The notes under the pieces are model-generated. The model was not told the origin of the DNA. It did no database searches and saw only the letters and a list, made by a program, of their open reading frames with translations. 43,242 bases of DNA from Longimicrobiales bacterium. GTDB taxonomy: Bacteria > Gemmatimonadota > Gemmatimonadetes > Longimicrobiales > Gaopeijiaceae. The DNA lies in contig JANQLR010000309.1 in NCBI GenBank assembly GCA_028280525.1, positions 1 through 43,242 on the forward strand, read 5' to 3'. This document shows, in pieces, positions 34,362 through 42,279 of the stretch (within the stretch, counting starts at the first letter, position 1; every line of letters starts with the position of its first letter). The translations under genes and the position numbers were made by a program.

Positions 34362-35492
34362 TCAGCCCCCGTACCCGTAGAAGTCGCGGATCGCAGCCGC
34401 CACCTCGTCGACCCGCTCCTCACCCAGCTCGGGGAAGATCGGGAGGGAGAGGACCTCGCCGCAGAGGCGCTCCGTCACCGGGAACTCGCCCTCGCGGTGT
34501 CCCAGCTCCGCAAAGCACTCCTGCAGGTGCAGCGGCTTCGGGTAGTAGATCCCCGACCCGATCTCCCGATCGGAAAGGAAGGCGCGCAGCTCGTCGCGGC
34601 GCTCCGCTCGGATCGTGAACTGGTTGTAGACGTGGTGGTTGCCCTCGGCGACGACCGGGAGGCGGAGCTCGGCGACCTCCTTGAGCCGCTCGTGATAGCG
34701 GCAGGCGTTCGTCCGCCGCCCCTCGGCCCAGCCGTCCAGGTGCTTCAGCTTCACCCGGAGTACCGCCGCCTGCAGCGCGTCCAGGCGCGAGTTCGTCCCG
34801 ACCATCTCGTGGTGGTACATCTGGCGCCCGCCGTGGACCCGCAGCTTGGCGATCCGGTCGGAGAAGTCCTCGTCGAAGAGGGTGACCATTCCGCCGTCGC
34901 CGAAGCCCCCGAGGTTCTTCGTCGGGAAGAAGGAGAAGGCCGCGCCGAACCCCGCCGCGCCCGCCCGCCGCATCGCTCCGCCCTCGTCCCGCTGCGCGGC
35001 CCCGATCGCCTGCGCCGCATCCTCCATCACCAGGACGCCCTCGTGGCCGCACGCCATCCGGTTGATCTCGACCATCGGCGCCATCTGCCCGAAGAGGTGC
35101 ACCGGCACGACCACCCGGGTGCGCTCCGACATCGACGCCTCGAGCGTCTCCGCCGTCACGTTGAAGGTGTCGGGATCGACGTCGCAGAAGACGGGCCGGA
35201 AGCCGGCGTTCCAGACGGCGCCCGCGGTGGCGAAGAAGGTGAAGGAGGGGATGACCACCTCCTCCTCCGCCTTCGGCTCGAGGGCGATGAGCGGGATGAG
35301 GAGGGCGTCGGTGCCCGAGGCGACCCCGACGGCGAAGGGCGCGCCCGTGTACGCCGCGATCTCCTCCTCGAGCCCCACGACCTGCGGCCCCATCACGAAG
35401 TACTGCGATTCCACCACGTCGCGGATGGCGGCGTCGAGTTCGTCCTGCAGGGTGGCGTACTGCGCCTTGAGGTCGAGGAGGGGGACGGGCAT
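34362..35492 (-). CDS. DegT/DnrJ/EryC1-family PLP sugar aminotransferase
   Basis: 376 residues, typical for the family. Features are the N-terminus VPLLDLKAQYATLQDEL, SGTDALLIPLIAL, IPSFTFFATAGAV and VHLFGQMAPM. The cofactor-binding EDAAQAIGA (Asp158) and the Schiff-base Lys192 in SFFPTKNLGGFGDGG are both present. The C-terminal part carries IYYPKPLHLQECFAELGHREGEFPVTERL. The family transfers amino groups to keto-sugar nucleotides for O-antigen, capsule or glycan synthesis. The closest resemblance I recognise is to WbpE-like enzymes that make UDP-GlcNAc3NA derivatives, but the substrate cannot be fixed from sequence. It is 88 bp downstream of the Wzi-type gene, so a polysaccharide role fits. 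Confidence 0.93.
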   Translation of the reverse strand: MPVPLLDLKAQYATLQDELDAAIRDVVESQYFVMGPQVVGLEEEIAAYTGAPFAVGVASGTDALLIPLIALEPKAEEEVVIPSFTFFATAGAVWNAGFRPVFCDVDPDTFNVTAETLEASMSERTRVVVPVHLFGQMAPMVEINRMACGHEGVLVMEDAAQAIGAAQRDEGGAMRRAGAAGFGAAFSFFPTKNLGGFGDGGMVTLFDEDFSDRIAKLRVHGGRQMYHHEMVGTNSRLDALQAAVLRVKLKHLDGWAEGRRTNACRYHERLKEVAELRLPVVAEGNHHVYNQFTIRAERRDELRAFLSDREIGSGIYYPKPLHLQECFAELGHREGEFPVTERLCGEVLSLPIFPELGEERVDEVAAAIRDFYGYGG

Positions 35493-35580
35493 GCGGAGGG
35501 CCGGAGCCGGAGAGATCGGATTCGAGACCCCCGAATCTAGAGCCGCGGGCCTCGGAGGTGGAGACCGAGTCGGTCCCGCC

Positions 35581-37185
35581 CTACCACCTCCGCTCGATCA
35601 CGACCTCCAGAACCATGTTCGTTCGATCCACCTCCGAGAAGTCGAAGCGGGACACCCGCTCGACTCCCAGTCGCAGCTCGCCCGCCCAGCGCGGGTCGAG
35701 GTCCACGGTGCGAGCGTGGAGCGAAAGCCGGGTCCGAACCTCCTCGGCGAAGTCCTCGATCTTCTCCCACGGGAGGGGTTCCGGCCCCTCCGGGCCCGGC
35801 GGTGAATCGATGAAGAAGCGGTCCCGCGAGTAGAGCTCCCGCGCCAGCTGCACGGAGGTCCGAAGCCGTGAACCGGTTCGAGAGATCTCCGCGTACGTTC
35901 CGTCCGCGTGTGGCCCGAGCGCGTCCCCCAGGACGCGACCATCCACCGCCATCCCCGAGGTGAACTGCGAGTGCGCATGCGCGATCGCTCCCGAGCGCAC
36001 CCACGCCGCACGCGCGTCCCAACGCCCCCCGGGTCCAATTCCTCGAAGGTCCCACGCGACGGACCAGAGTGCGTCTTCCGTGTACCCCCGCCCCGGCTCG
36101 GAGAAGAAGCCCCGGTCGTCGGTGGTGGCGAAATGCAGCGCGAACGAGGAGTGCAGCGACGGGAGGTCCAGACGGAGATCGCCCCCCAGCACCTTGTTCG
36201 AGATCCCCGGGCGCCGGCCGTCGGGAGTGGTCGGCGTGCGATCGGGGAGGAGGAGCACATCGCGGACCCGGTCCCAGAACGCCGCCTCCGGAGCCCCGTC
36301 TCCACCCTGCACATTCGTGTAGGTGAGGCCGAACTCCAGGAAGCGCGAAGGCCGGCCCGATACCCGCATCAGGAGCGCGCGAGCGCCGGGGATGTCGCGG
36401 TCCTCGCCGAGGTGAGCCAGCGCGGCGGACGCCCTCCACCGCCCGAGACGACGGAGTGCCCCGGGCAGGCGACCCGGCCACCGCGACGATACCCGGATCT
36501 GGTCGATTCCCCGCGCCTGACCCGAGAGCATGGGACCGCGCCGCAAGCCGTGGCCCCACGCGGCGTTGAGCCGGCCAGCGCCGAGGGCGAGAGGGCCGAC
36601 CTCGAAGCGCCCCCACGCCTCCACGACCTCGAGCGATGACTCCCCGTTCCCTCGGACGGTCGCGCGCGGAGTGAACCCGAGGGCGACCGGTCCGGGCGCG
36701 GCGAGGACGACCGCCTCCCCCCAGCTCGACCCGCCGTCCGGGACCGAGCGGCCGGCGGCGCGCTGGGCGAGAGGGTCGATCACCGCGTCGATCCGCTGCT
36801 GCGGAAGCCCGGTGCGGGCCTGCCGGGCCCGAGTGTCGGCGAGGCCCACCCCGACTCGGACGAGCGATCTCTGCGCAGAGCCACTCTCGGACGCCACGAA
36901 CCGTGCGTGCAGCCGCGCAAGCGACTCCCGCGTGCGATCGTCGGGGATCGGGCTCGTTCGGCCCGCCTCGGTCGCGATCCGCGCGAATTCGGCCTCGGTG
37001 AAGGGCACCTCGCCGAGGAAGGCGGAGCCGACGAGCCCGCGCGCCACGAGCCACTCCACGTCCTCGTAGGCGGGATCGCCGACGGGCACCCACGGGCTCG
37101 TCTGCGCGGCGGCCGAGAGAGGCGACAGGACAATGGCCGCCGCCCCGACCATCGCGGCAGTGCAGCGGCGGAGGCGACGCGTCAT
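35581..37185 (-). CDS. Capsule assembly Wzi-family outer-membrane barrel
   Basis: 534 residues from the ATG at 37185; a short upstream in-frame extension was not used because the signal peptide (MVGAAAIVLSPLSAAAQ) begins right after this start. A helical N-terminal part with a Wzi-like motif (DPAYEDVEWLVARGLVG...TEAEFARIATEAG, about 35-75) is followed by alternating beta strands of an outer-membrane barrel. Examples are GEAVVLAAPGPVALGFTPR, GRFEVGPLALGAGRLNAAWG and FLEFGLTYTNVQGG. The last residue is Trp (VIERRW), as expected for an outer-membrane barrel. Wzi anchors capsular polysaccharide at the surface in Klebsiella and E. coli. It is 19 bp downstream of the cupin gene. A small hairpin (GATTCG...CGAATC, 35519-35537) lies between it and the aminotransferase gene. 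Confidence 0.85.
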   Translation of the reverse strand: MTRRLRRCTAAMVGAAAIVLSPLSAAAQTSPWVPVGDPAYEDVEWLVARGLVGSAFLGEVPFTEAEFARIATEAGRTSPIPDDRTRESLARLHARFVASESGSAQRSLVRVGVGLADTRARQARTGLPQQRIDAVIDPLAQRAAGRSVPDGGSSWGEAVVLAAPGPVALGFTPRATVRGNGESSLEVVEAWGRFEVGPLALGAGRLNAAWGHGLRRGPMLSGQARGIDQIRVSSRWPGRLPGALRRLGRWRASAALAHLGEDRDIPGARALLMRVSGRPSRFLEFGLTYTNVQGGDGAPEAAFWDRVRDVLLLPDRTPTTPDGRRPGISNKVLGGDLRLDLPSLHSSFALHFATTDDRGFFSEPGRGYTEDALWSVAWDLRGIGPGGRWDARAAWVRSGAIAHAHSQFTSGMAVDGRVLGDALGPHADGTYAEISRTGSRLRTSVQLARELYSRDRFFIDSPPGPEGPEPLPWEKIEDFAEEVRTRLSLHARTVDLDPRWAGELRLGVERVSRFDFSEVDRTNMVLEVVIERRW

Positions 37186-37204
37186 CGAGGCGGGCGAAGC
37201 GCGT

Positions 37205-37612
37205 TCAGGGCGCCGTCGTGCCCTCACGCCCGTAGCGATCGTTCAAACGGACGATGTCGTCGAGGTGGGGCGTCGAGGCCTCGAGGATGTCGCAGTCGGT
37301 GATTGCCGTCATCCGGTGGATCGTCCCCGGCAACGTGCAGTACCCGTCGCCCGCCGCCAGATGGACGGATTCGAGGGAGTCCACCGACGTGCCGACCTCA
37401 TACCTCACCTCACCGGAAAGAACGTGGATCGTCTCCTGCTTCCGTTCGTGGAACTGCAGGGAGAGCGCTTCGCCTGCCCGGATGTGCAGGAGCTTGCCCA
37501 CGTACCGGTCGCATTCGGCCCAGATGATCTCGTGCCCCCATGGCTTCTGGACACGGCGAGCGGTACGGGGACCGGAGCTGGTGATGGGGTCGTTCAAGTC
37601 GAGCGGAGTCAT
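37205..37612 (-). CDS. Cupin, mannose-6-phosphate isomerase type II-like domain
   Basis: 135 residues forming one cupin. The pattern RVQKPWGHEIIW, then LSLQFHERKQETIHVLSGEV (His55, Glu60 and His63 as likely metal ligands), LPGTIHRM and DDIVRLNDRYGR matches the C-terminal isomerase domain of bifunctional ManC-type proteins. Here it stands alone without the guanylyltransferase domain. It could isomerise mannose-6-phosphate and fructose-6-phosphate, or be a binding protein of the same fold; activity is not proven. It is divergent from hldD across 103 bp and precedes the Wzi-type gene, consistent with sugar-nucleotide supply. Confidence 0.85.
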   Translation of the reverse strand: MTPLDLNDPITSSGPRTARRVQKPWGHEIIWAECDRYVGKLLHIRAGEALSLQFHERKQETIHVLSGEVRYEVGTSVDSLESVHLAAGDGYCTLPGTIHRMTAITDCDILEASTPHLDDIVRLNDRYGREGTTAP

Positions 37613-37629
37613 GAGAAGCGTGGCGACGG

Positions 37630-37635
37630 AATATA
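37630..37635 (-). promoter_or_regulatory. Candidate -10 element for the cupin gene
   Basis: TATATT on the minus strand (5 of 6 to consensus) lies 18 nt before the cupin ATG, so the 5' leader would be only about 10 nt. No Shine-Dalgarno is visible. A small CCGGC-ATCAGA-GCCGG hairpin sits just upstream. No -35 is clear; low certainty. Confidence 0.3.
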
Positions 37636-37715
37636 CCAGCCGGCATCAGAGCCGGAGAGTCACTAGCTTGCAGGCGATCGGCAAGCGTACCGTACCCCAA
37701 CCTTCCCCACACCCC

Positions 37716-38696
37716 ATGATCCTCGTCACCGGCGGCGCTGGCTTCATCGGCTCCAACCTCGTGGCCGCGCTCGACGACGCCGACGAGCGCGTCTCCGTCT
37801 GCGACCGCCTCGGCCACGACGACAAATGGCGCAATCTGGAGGCGCGGGAACTCGACGAGCTCGTCGATCCGGACGACCTGGCCGACTTCCTCGACCGTCG
37901 GGGCGACGAGCTCCGGGCGATCGTTCACATGGGGGCGATCTCCGCCACGACGGAGACGGATGCCGACCTGATCGTCGACACCAACTACCGGCTCAGTCAG
38001 TCACTCTGGCACTGGTGCGCCCTCGCCGAGGTGCCCTTCATCTACGCCTCGTCGGCCGCGACGTACGGGGACGGGAGCCACGGCTTCGACGACGACGCGT
38101 CGCCCGAGGCGCTCGCCCGCCTGCGACCACTCAACGCCTACGGGTGGAGCAAGCACCTCTTCGACCGCTGGGTGGCACGCGTTCTCGTCGATGGCGATGC
38201 GAGGCCGCCGCAGTGGGCGGGACTCAAGTTCTTCAACGTCTACGGACCGAACGAGCACCACAAAGCCTCGATGCGCTCCGTGGTCAACAAGGCCTTCCGG
38301 GGGGCGCACGCCGGGGAGCCCGTAACTCTATTCCGCTCGCATCACCCGGACTACGAGGACGGCGGTCAGATGCGGGACTTCGTCTGGGTCGGCGACTGCG
38401 TCGACGTGATGACGTGGCTCCTGGACCGGCCCCACGTCAGTGGGCTCTTCAATCTGGGGAGCGGGGAGGCGCGCAGCTGGCTCGAACTGATGGGCGCGCT
38501 CTACGCCGCGGTCGGGCAGGAGATGCGGGTCGACTGGGTCGACACGCCGGAGGAGATCCGGGAGAAGTACCAGTACTTCACGCAGGCGGAGATGGGGAAG
38601 CTCCGCGAGGCGGGGTACGACGGGACCTTCACCTCGGTGGAGGACGGGGTGGGCGAGTACGTGCGGGAGTACCTGGTCCCGGGTCGCTACCGATGA
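37716..38696 (+). CDS. hldD: ADP-L-glycero-D-manno-heptose-6-epimerase-like SDR
   Basis: 326 residues from the ATG at 37716, which begins the Rossmann motif at once ([16 protein letters not shown]). Catalytic Tyr142/Lys146 lie in YGWSKHLFD. Other HldD-type motifs are IVHMGAISATTETDADLI, FIYASSAATYGDGS, LKFFNVYGPNEHHKASMRSV and MRDFVWVGDCVDVMTWLLD, then FTQAEMGKLREAGYDGTF at the end. HldD makes ADP-L-glycero-D-manno-heptose, a precursor of inner-core LPS. No other heptose gene (gmhA, gmhB, hldE) is seen here. The stop overlaps the rfbC start (ATGA). The divergent gap with the cupin is 103 bp. Confidence 0.93.
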   Translation: MILVTGGAGFIGSNLVAALDDADERVSVCDRLGHDDKWRNLEARELDELVDPDDLADFLDRRGDELRAIVHMGAISATTETDADLIVDTNYRLSQSLWHWCALAEVPFIYASSAATYGDGSHGFDDDASPEALARLRPLNAYGWSKHLFDRWVARVLVDGDARPPQWAGLKFFNVYGPNEHHKASMRSVVNKAFRGAHAGEPVTLFRSHHPDYEDGGQMRDFVWVGDCVDVMTWLLDRPHVSGLFNLGSGEARSWLELMGALYAAVGQEMRVDWVDTPEEIREKYQYFTQAEMGKLREAGYDGTFTSVEDGVGEYVREYLVPGRYR

Positions 38697-39286
38697 CGCG
38701 GGAGTCGGGCGGCTTCCGCGTCCGCGCCCTCGAGGTCGGTGGGCGGCCCACGGAGGACGGACCGCTCCTGATCGAGGGACGGCGCTTCACAGACGAGCGG
38801 GGGTGGTTCACCGAGAGCTGGAAGGCCTCGACCTTCCGAGCCCTCGGGATCGGGGATGCCTGGTCGCAGGACAGCCTCGCCTGGTCGGGGGCGTCGGTGA
38901 TCCGGGGGCTGCACTACCAGCTCCGCCCCGCTGCCCAGGCGAAGCTGGTCCGCGCACTCGTGGGACGGATCCTCGACGTGGCCGTCGACCTGCGGCGCGA
39001 TTCGGCGACCTTCGGAGGGGCGACCGTGGTCGAGCTCGACGCCGGGGGAGGCGCCGCCCTCTACGTCCCGGAGGGGTTCGCACACGGCTATCAGGTTCTA
39101 GGCAACTCCGCGCTCGTCGCGTACAAGGCGGGGGGCGAGTACGCGCCCGAGTTCGAGCGGTCCCTCCGCTGGGACGACGCCTCGCTCGCCATCCCCTGGC
39201 AGAGGGGCGACGCCCCCCCCCTCCTGAGCGAGAAGGACCGCCGGGCACCAACCCTCGAGGAGCTGACCGCCGAAGACCTCTTCTGA
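38693..39286 (+). CDS. rfbC: dTDP-4-dehydrorhamnose 3,5-epimerase-like protein
   Basis: 197 residues from the ATG at 38693, overlapping the hldD stop (ATGA). A RmlC-type cupin follows a roughly 25-residue N-terminal extension. It has RRFTDERGWFTESW (about 30-44), then VIRGLHYQL with the catalytic His74, AKLVRALVGRILDVAVDLR and FAHGYQVL. The enzyme epimerises dTDP-4-keto-6-deoxyglucose at C3 and C5 on the way to dTDP-L-rhamnose. rmlA, rmlB and rmlD are not nearby. The substrate could be a related dTDP-sugar. Confidence 0.92.
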   Translation: MTRESGGFRVRALEVGGRPTEDGPLLIEGRRFTDERGWFTESWKASTFRALGIGDAWSQDSLAWSGASVIRGLHYQLRPAAQAKLVRALVGRILDVAVDLRRDSATFGGATVVELDAGGGAALYVPEGFAHGYQVLGNSALVAYKAGGEYAPEFERSLRWDDASLAIPWQRGDAPPLLSEKDRRAPTLEELTAEDLF

Positions 39287-39299
39287 GGTTCCGGCCGGC

Positions 39300-40052
39300 T
39301 CAGGTTGGGCCCTCCCCTCCCGCCGTCGGGACCACCGGGGTCGCTCCTACCGAGGCCAGATAGGCCTGAGGGCGCATGTCGTGCCGGTTGGCCAGGGCGC
39401 ACAGCTGCCACTCCTCGATCGCCCCTTCGCGATCTCCAAGCCGGTTCTTCACGACCCCCAGCCGGAGGCGGGCCCCTAGGAAGTCGGCATTCTGTTCGAG
39501 CACGGTCTCCAGCTCGGTGCGGGCACGTTCGAGTCCACCCGCATCCATCAGCGCCTCGGCCAGCTTCGTGCGGATGTCGGCGAAGCGCGGTCGGACGCGG
39601 AGCGCCGCATCGTACTGCTCCACCGCCAGCTCGGGGCGCTCCGCGACCAGATAGAGGTCACCGAGCTGCGCGTGGGTGATGGCCAGGCGGTTGCCCAGAT
39701 CGGACGGAAAGGCGGGGTCGCCCCGGTGATCGAGCCGCTCGGCCTCCGCAAAGGAGACGCTCGCGTCCTCGTGTCGTCCGAGCTCCTGCTGGACGATTCC
39801 CCTGTTGAGGTGGGCCTCGGCGTAACCGGGCGCCAGCCGGACCGCCTCCGCGAAGGCGGCATCCGCATCTTCAGGGCGGCCGAGCAAAGCGAGACAGAGC
39901 CCCCGCTTGTTGTGCACGTCGGCAAAGGTGGGGTGCTCGTCGAGGACGTGGTCGAAGATCCGCAACGCCTCGTCCAGGTCGTCCGCTTCCCACGCGGAGA
40001 CCCCCTCGGCGATCCGCCGCTTGGCCAGGACTCTTCGCCCCTTCGGAATCAT
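39300..40052 (-). CDS. TPR-repeat protein
   Basis: 250 residues with no signal peptide. About five TPR units are visible: AWEADDLDEALRIFDHVLDEHPTF, NKRGLCLALLGRPEDADAAFAEAVRLAP, NRGIVQQELGRHEDASVSFAEAERL, YLVAERPELAVEQYDAALRVRP and GLERARTELETVLEQNADF. Probably a cytoplasmic interaction protein. It overlaps the upstream WbpP-type epimerase gene by ATGA (40049-40052), so it belongs to the same unit. A regulatory or assembly role in sugar-nucleotide metabolism is possible but not shown. It converges with rfbC across 13 bp. Confidence 0.85.
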   Translation of the reverse strand: MIPKGRRVLAKRRIAEGVSAWEADDLDEALRIFDHVLDEHPTFADVHNKRGLCLALLGRPEDADAAFAEAVRLAPGYAEAHLNRGIVQQELGRHEDASVSFAEAERLDHRGDPAFPSDLGNRLAITHAQLGDLYLVAERPELAVEQYDAALRVRPRFADIRTKLAEALMDAGGLERARTELETVLEQNADFLGARLRLGVVKNRLGDREGAIEEWQLCALANRHDMRPQAYLASVGATPVVPTAGGEGPT

Positions 40053-40999
40053 CGCGTGAACCAGTCCACCGTGCGCTCGAGTCCCCGTCGGAGCGAGTAC
40101 TGTGCCTCGTATCCGAGGAGTTCGCGTCCCAGTTCAAGAGATGCCAGCGAATCCCGGATATCGCCAGCCCGAGGCGGGGCGTGCCTCGCCTCGATCTCGA
40201 CGCCCATCACCGACTGGACCATCGCCCAGAGCTCGTTCACTGAGGTCCGGTCCCCGCACCCCACGTTGAAGGTTCGGCCGGAGACCGATTCCGCCACCCG
40301 GGACGCCGCGAGCAGGTTCGCGTGGACGGCGTTGCCGATGTAGGTGAAGTCTCGCGTCTGCTCCCCGTCCCCGAAAATCGTGGGGGCCGTCCCGGCCTTC
40401 GCATGGCGGATCAGGATCGGGATCAGCGCGGAGTAGGGCGAGTCCGGGTCCTGCCGCTCGCCGAAGATGTTGAAGTAACGGAGCACCACCGTCTCCATGC
40501 CGTAGGCGATCGCCCACGCCCGGCAGTAGTGCTCGCCGGTGAGCTTGGCGACCGCGTAGGGAGAGCGGGGCACGCCGAAGTCCTCCTCTCTCTTCGGAAG
40601 GGTGGGCGTGTCGCCGTACGCCGAGGAAGACCCCGCGTACACCACTCTGCGGACGCCGCCGGCGCGCGCCGCCTCCAGGACGTTCAACGTCCCGGTCGCG
40701 CACGCCTCGTGCGTCGGCACCGGCGCATCGATCGAGCGCGGCACGGAGGGGATCGCCGCCTGATGGAAGACGACCTCCGCGCCCTCGACGGCGGCCGCGC
40801 ACGTCGCGGGATCCACGACAGACCCCTCGATGAAGCGGATCCCGGAGAGGACGCCCTCCAGATTTGCGCGGTGGCCGGTCGACAGATCGTCCAGAACGGT
40901 CACGTCGTGGCCGTCGCCGACGAGGCGGTGGACGAGATTCGAGCCGATGAAGCCGGCGCCCCCGGTGACCAGGATGCGGGTTGGAGCGAGCATACTCAT
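40049..40999 (-). CDS. UDP-GlcNAc 4-epimerase-like SDR (WbpP type)
   Basis: 316 residues. The Rossmann motif is GGAGFIG (13-19) and the catalytic Tyr148/Lys152 are in YAVAK, with SSSAYGD preceding. The motifs [35 protein letters not shown] and [25 protein letters not shown] resemble WbpP/Gne-type epimerases that interconvert UDP-GlcNAc and UDP-GalNAc (or the uronic acids). Exact substrate is inferred. Two in-frame ATG codons lie at 40999 and 40993. The upstream one overlaps the UDP-glucuronate decarboxylase stop as ATGA. Confidence 0.9.
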   Translation of the reverse strand: MSMLAPTRILVTGGAGFIGSNLVHRLVGDGHDVTVLDDLSTGHRANLEGVLSGIRFIEGSVVDPATCAAAVEGAEVVFHQAAIPSVPRSIDAPVPTHEACATGTLNVLEAARAGGVRRVVYAGSSSAYGDTPTLPKREEDFGVPRSPYAVAKLTGEHYCRAWAIAYGMETVVLRYFNIFGERQDPDSPYSALIPILIRHAKAGTAPTIFGDGEQTRDFTYIGNAVHANLLAASRVAESVSGRTFNVGCGDRTSVNELWAMVQSVMGVEIEARHAPPRAGDIRDSLASLELGRELLGYEAQYSLRRGLERTVDWFTR

Positions 41000-41958
41000 C
41001 CGAGGACCCGGGCGGCTCCCCCGCCCGCCGCGATCGTCCGCTCGAAGTAGGGGATCGTTCTCCGGATGCCCTCCCGCAGGGCGACCTTCGGCTCCCAGCC
41101 CAGCTTCTCGCGGGCGACCCTGATATCGGGCTGCCGGACCTTCGGATCGTCCTGGGGCAGCGGGAGCGAGGTCAGCTCGCTCTTCGACCCCGTCTCGTCG
41201 ATTACGACCTCCGCCAGCTCCCGAATCGTGAACTCCCCCGGGTTGCCGATGTTGACCGGCTGGTTCAGGTCCGAGTGGAAGAGACGGACGATCCCCTCCA
41301 CCTCGTCCTCCACGTAGCAGAAGGAGCGCGTCTGCTCCCCGTCGCCGTAGATCGTGATCGGGTCGCCTCGCAGGGCCTGCACGATGAAGTTCGACACCAC
41401 CCGCCCATCACCCGGTCGCATGCGCGGGCCGTAGGTGTTGAAGATCCGCAGGATGCGCGTGTCGACGCCGTGATGCCGGTGGTACGCCATCGTCATCGCC
41501 TCGGCAAAGCGCTTCGCCTCGTCGTAGCAGCCGCGGACGCCCACCGGGTTCACGTGCCCCCAGTACGACTCGGGCTGCGGGTGGACCTGCGGATCCCCGT
41601 AGACCTCGGAGGTGGAGGCGATCAGGAAGCGGGCGCCGTGCGCGAGCGCGATCCCGAGGCAGTTGTGCGTCCCCAGACTCCCGACTTTGAGCGTCTGGAT
41701 CGGGATCTCGAGGTAGTCGACCGGGCTCGCCGGAGAGGCGAAGTGCAGCACACCGTCGATCTCGCCGAGGATGTAAATCGGTTTCGAGATGTCGTGCTGG
41801 ATGAACTCGAACTCGTCGAAGGCCCGCAGCGGCTCGAGATTCTCCCGTGAGCCGGTCGAGAAGTTGTCGAGGCCGATGACGTGGTGGCCGTCGCTCAGGA
41901 AGCGCTCGGCGAGGTGGGAGCCGAGGAAGCCGGCGGCTCCGGTGATCAGAAGTTTCAT
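40996..41958 (-). CDS. UDP-glucuronate decarboxylase (UDP-xylose synthase)
   Basis: 320 residues. The Rossmann motif is GAAGFLG (7-13) and the catalytic Tyr145/Lys149 are in GCYDEAKR. The family signature [20 protein letters not shown] precedes it, and [40 protein letters not shown] follows in the typical order (given in pieces: [23 protein letters not shown]). This is the UXS pattern that converts UDP-glucuronic acid to UDP-xylose. The protein is soluble, with no membrane segment. UDP-glucose dehydrogenase (Ugd) is not in the window. Its stop overlaps the next gene's start (ATGA). Confidence 0.94.
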   Translation of the reverse strand: MKLLITGAAGFLGSHLAERFLSDGHHVIGLDNFSTGSRENLEPLRAFDEFEFIQHDISKPIYILGEIDGVLHFASPASPVDYLEIPIQTLKVGSLGTHNCLGIALAHGARFLIASTSEVYGDPQVHPQPESYWGHVNPVGVRGCYDEAKRFAEAMTMAYHRHHGVDTRILRIFNTYGPRMRPGDGRVVSNFIVQALRGDPITIYGDGEQTRSFCYVEDEVEGIVRLFHSDLNQPVNIGNPGEFTIRELAEVVIDETGSKSELTSLPLPQDDPKVRQPDIRVAREKLGWEPKVALREGIRRTIPYFERTIAAGGGAARVLG

Positions 41959-42027
41959 GGGGCGGGTTTTCGGGGCGTCTACGCTCCGGACAAGCTAATG
42001 ATCCGGGGCACCCCCGGCTCGGGTCCG

Positions 42028-42252
42028 CTAATCCCGGGCCTCGCCCTCCTCCACGCCGAACCGGCTGAAGCGGTACCAGGCGCGTTCGTGCCCGTAGTAC
42101 AGGACCATCTTCGCGAAGAACTCGACGCCCCCGACCTGTGCGCCGATCCGCCAGTCCCCGGTGATCGCCCAGGCGATCACGATCGTTGCGGTGGTCGCGA
42201 GGATCCGCCAGGTGACGGTCTTCGCCATGTGACGACGAGGGGAAACCGACAT
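42028..42252 (-). CDS. DUF2061 small membrane protein
   Basis: 74 residues. It carries the DUF2061 pattern KTVTWRILATTATIVIAWAITGDWRIGAQVGGVEFFAKMVLYYGHERAWYRF in parts (TWRILATTATIVIAW; GVEFFAKMVLYYGHERAW), with two hydrophobic stretches at about 15-30 and 40-55. DUF2061 proteins are often encoded next to sulfate-activation genes, as here, but their function is not established. A GAGG site lies 5 nt before the ATG at 42252; an in-frame Met at 42228 is a possible shorter start. It is 27 bp after the cysNC stop. Confidence 0.85.
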   Translation of the reverse strand: MSVSPRRHMAKTVTWRILATTATIVIAWAITGDWRIGAQVGGVEFFAKMVLYYGHERAWYRFSRFGVEEGEARD

Positions 42253-42279
42253 TCGAGCCTCAGAAGCTGGTCGCGCGGG

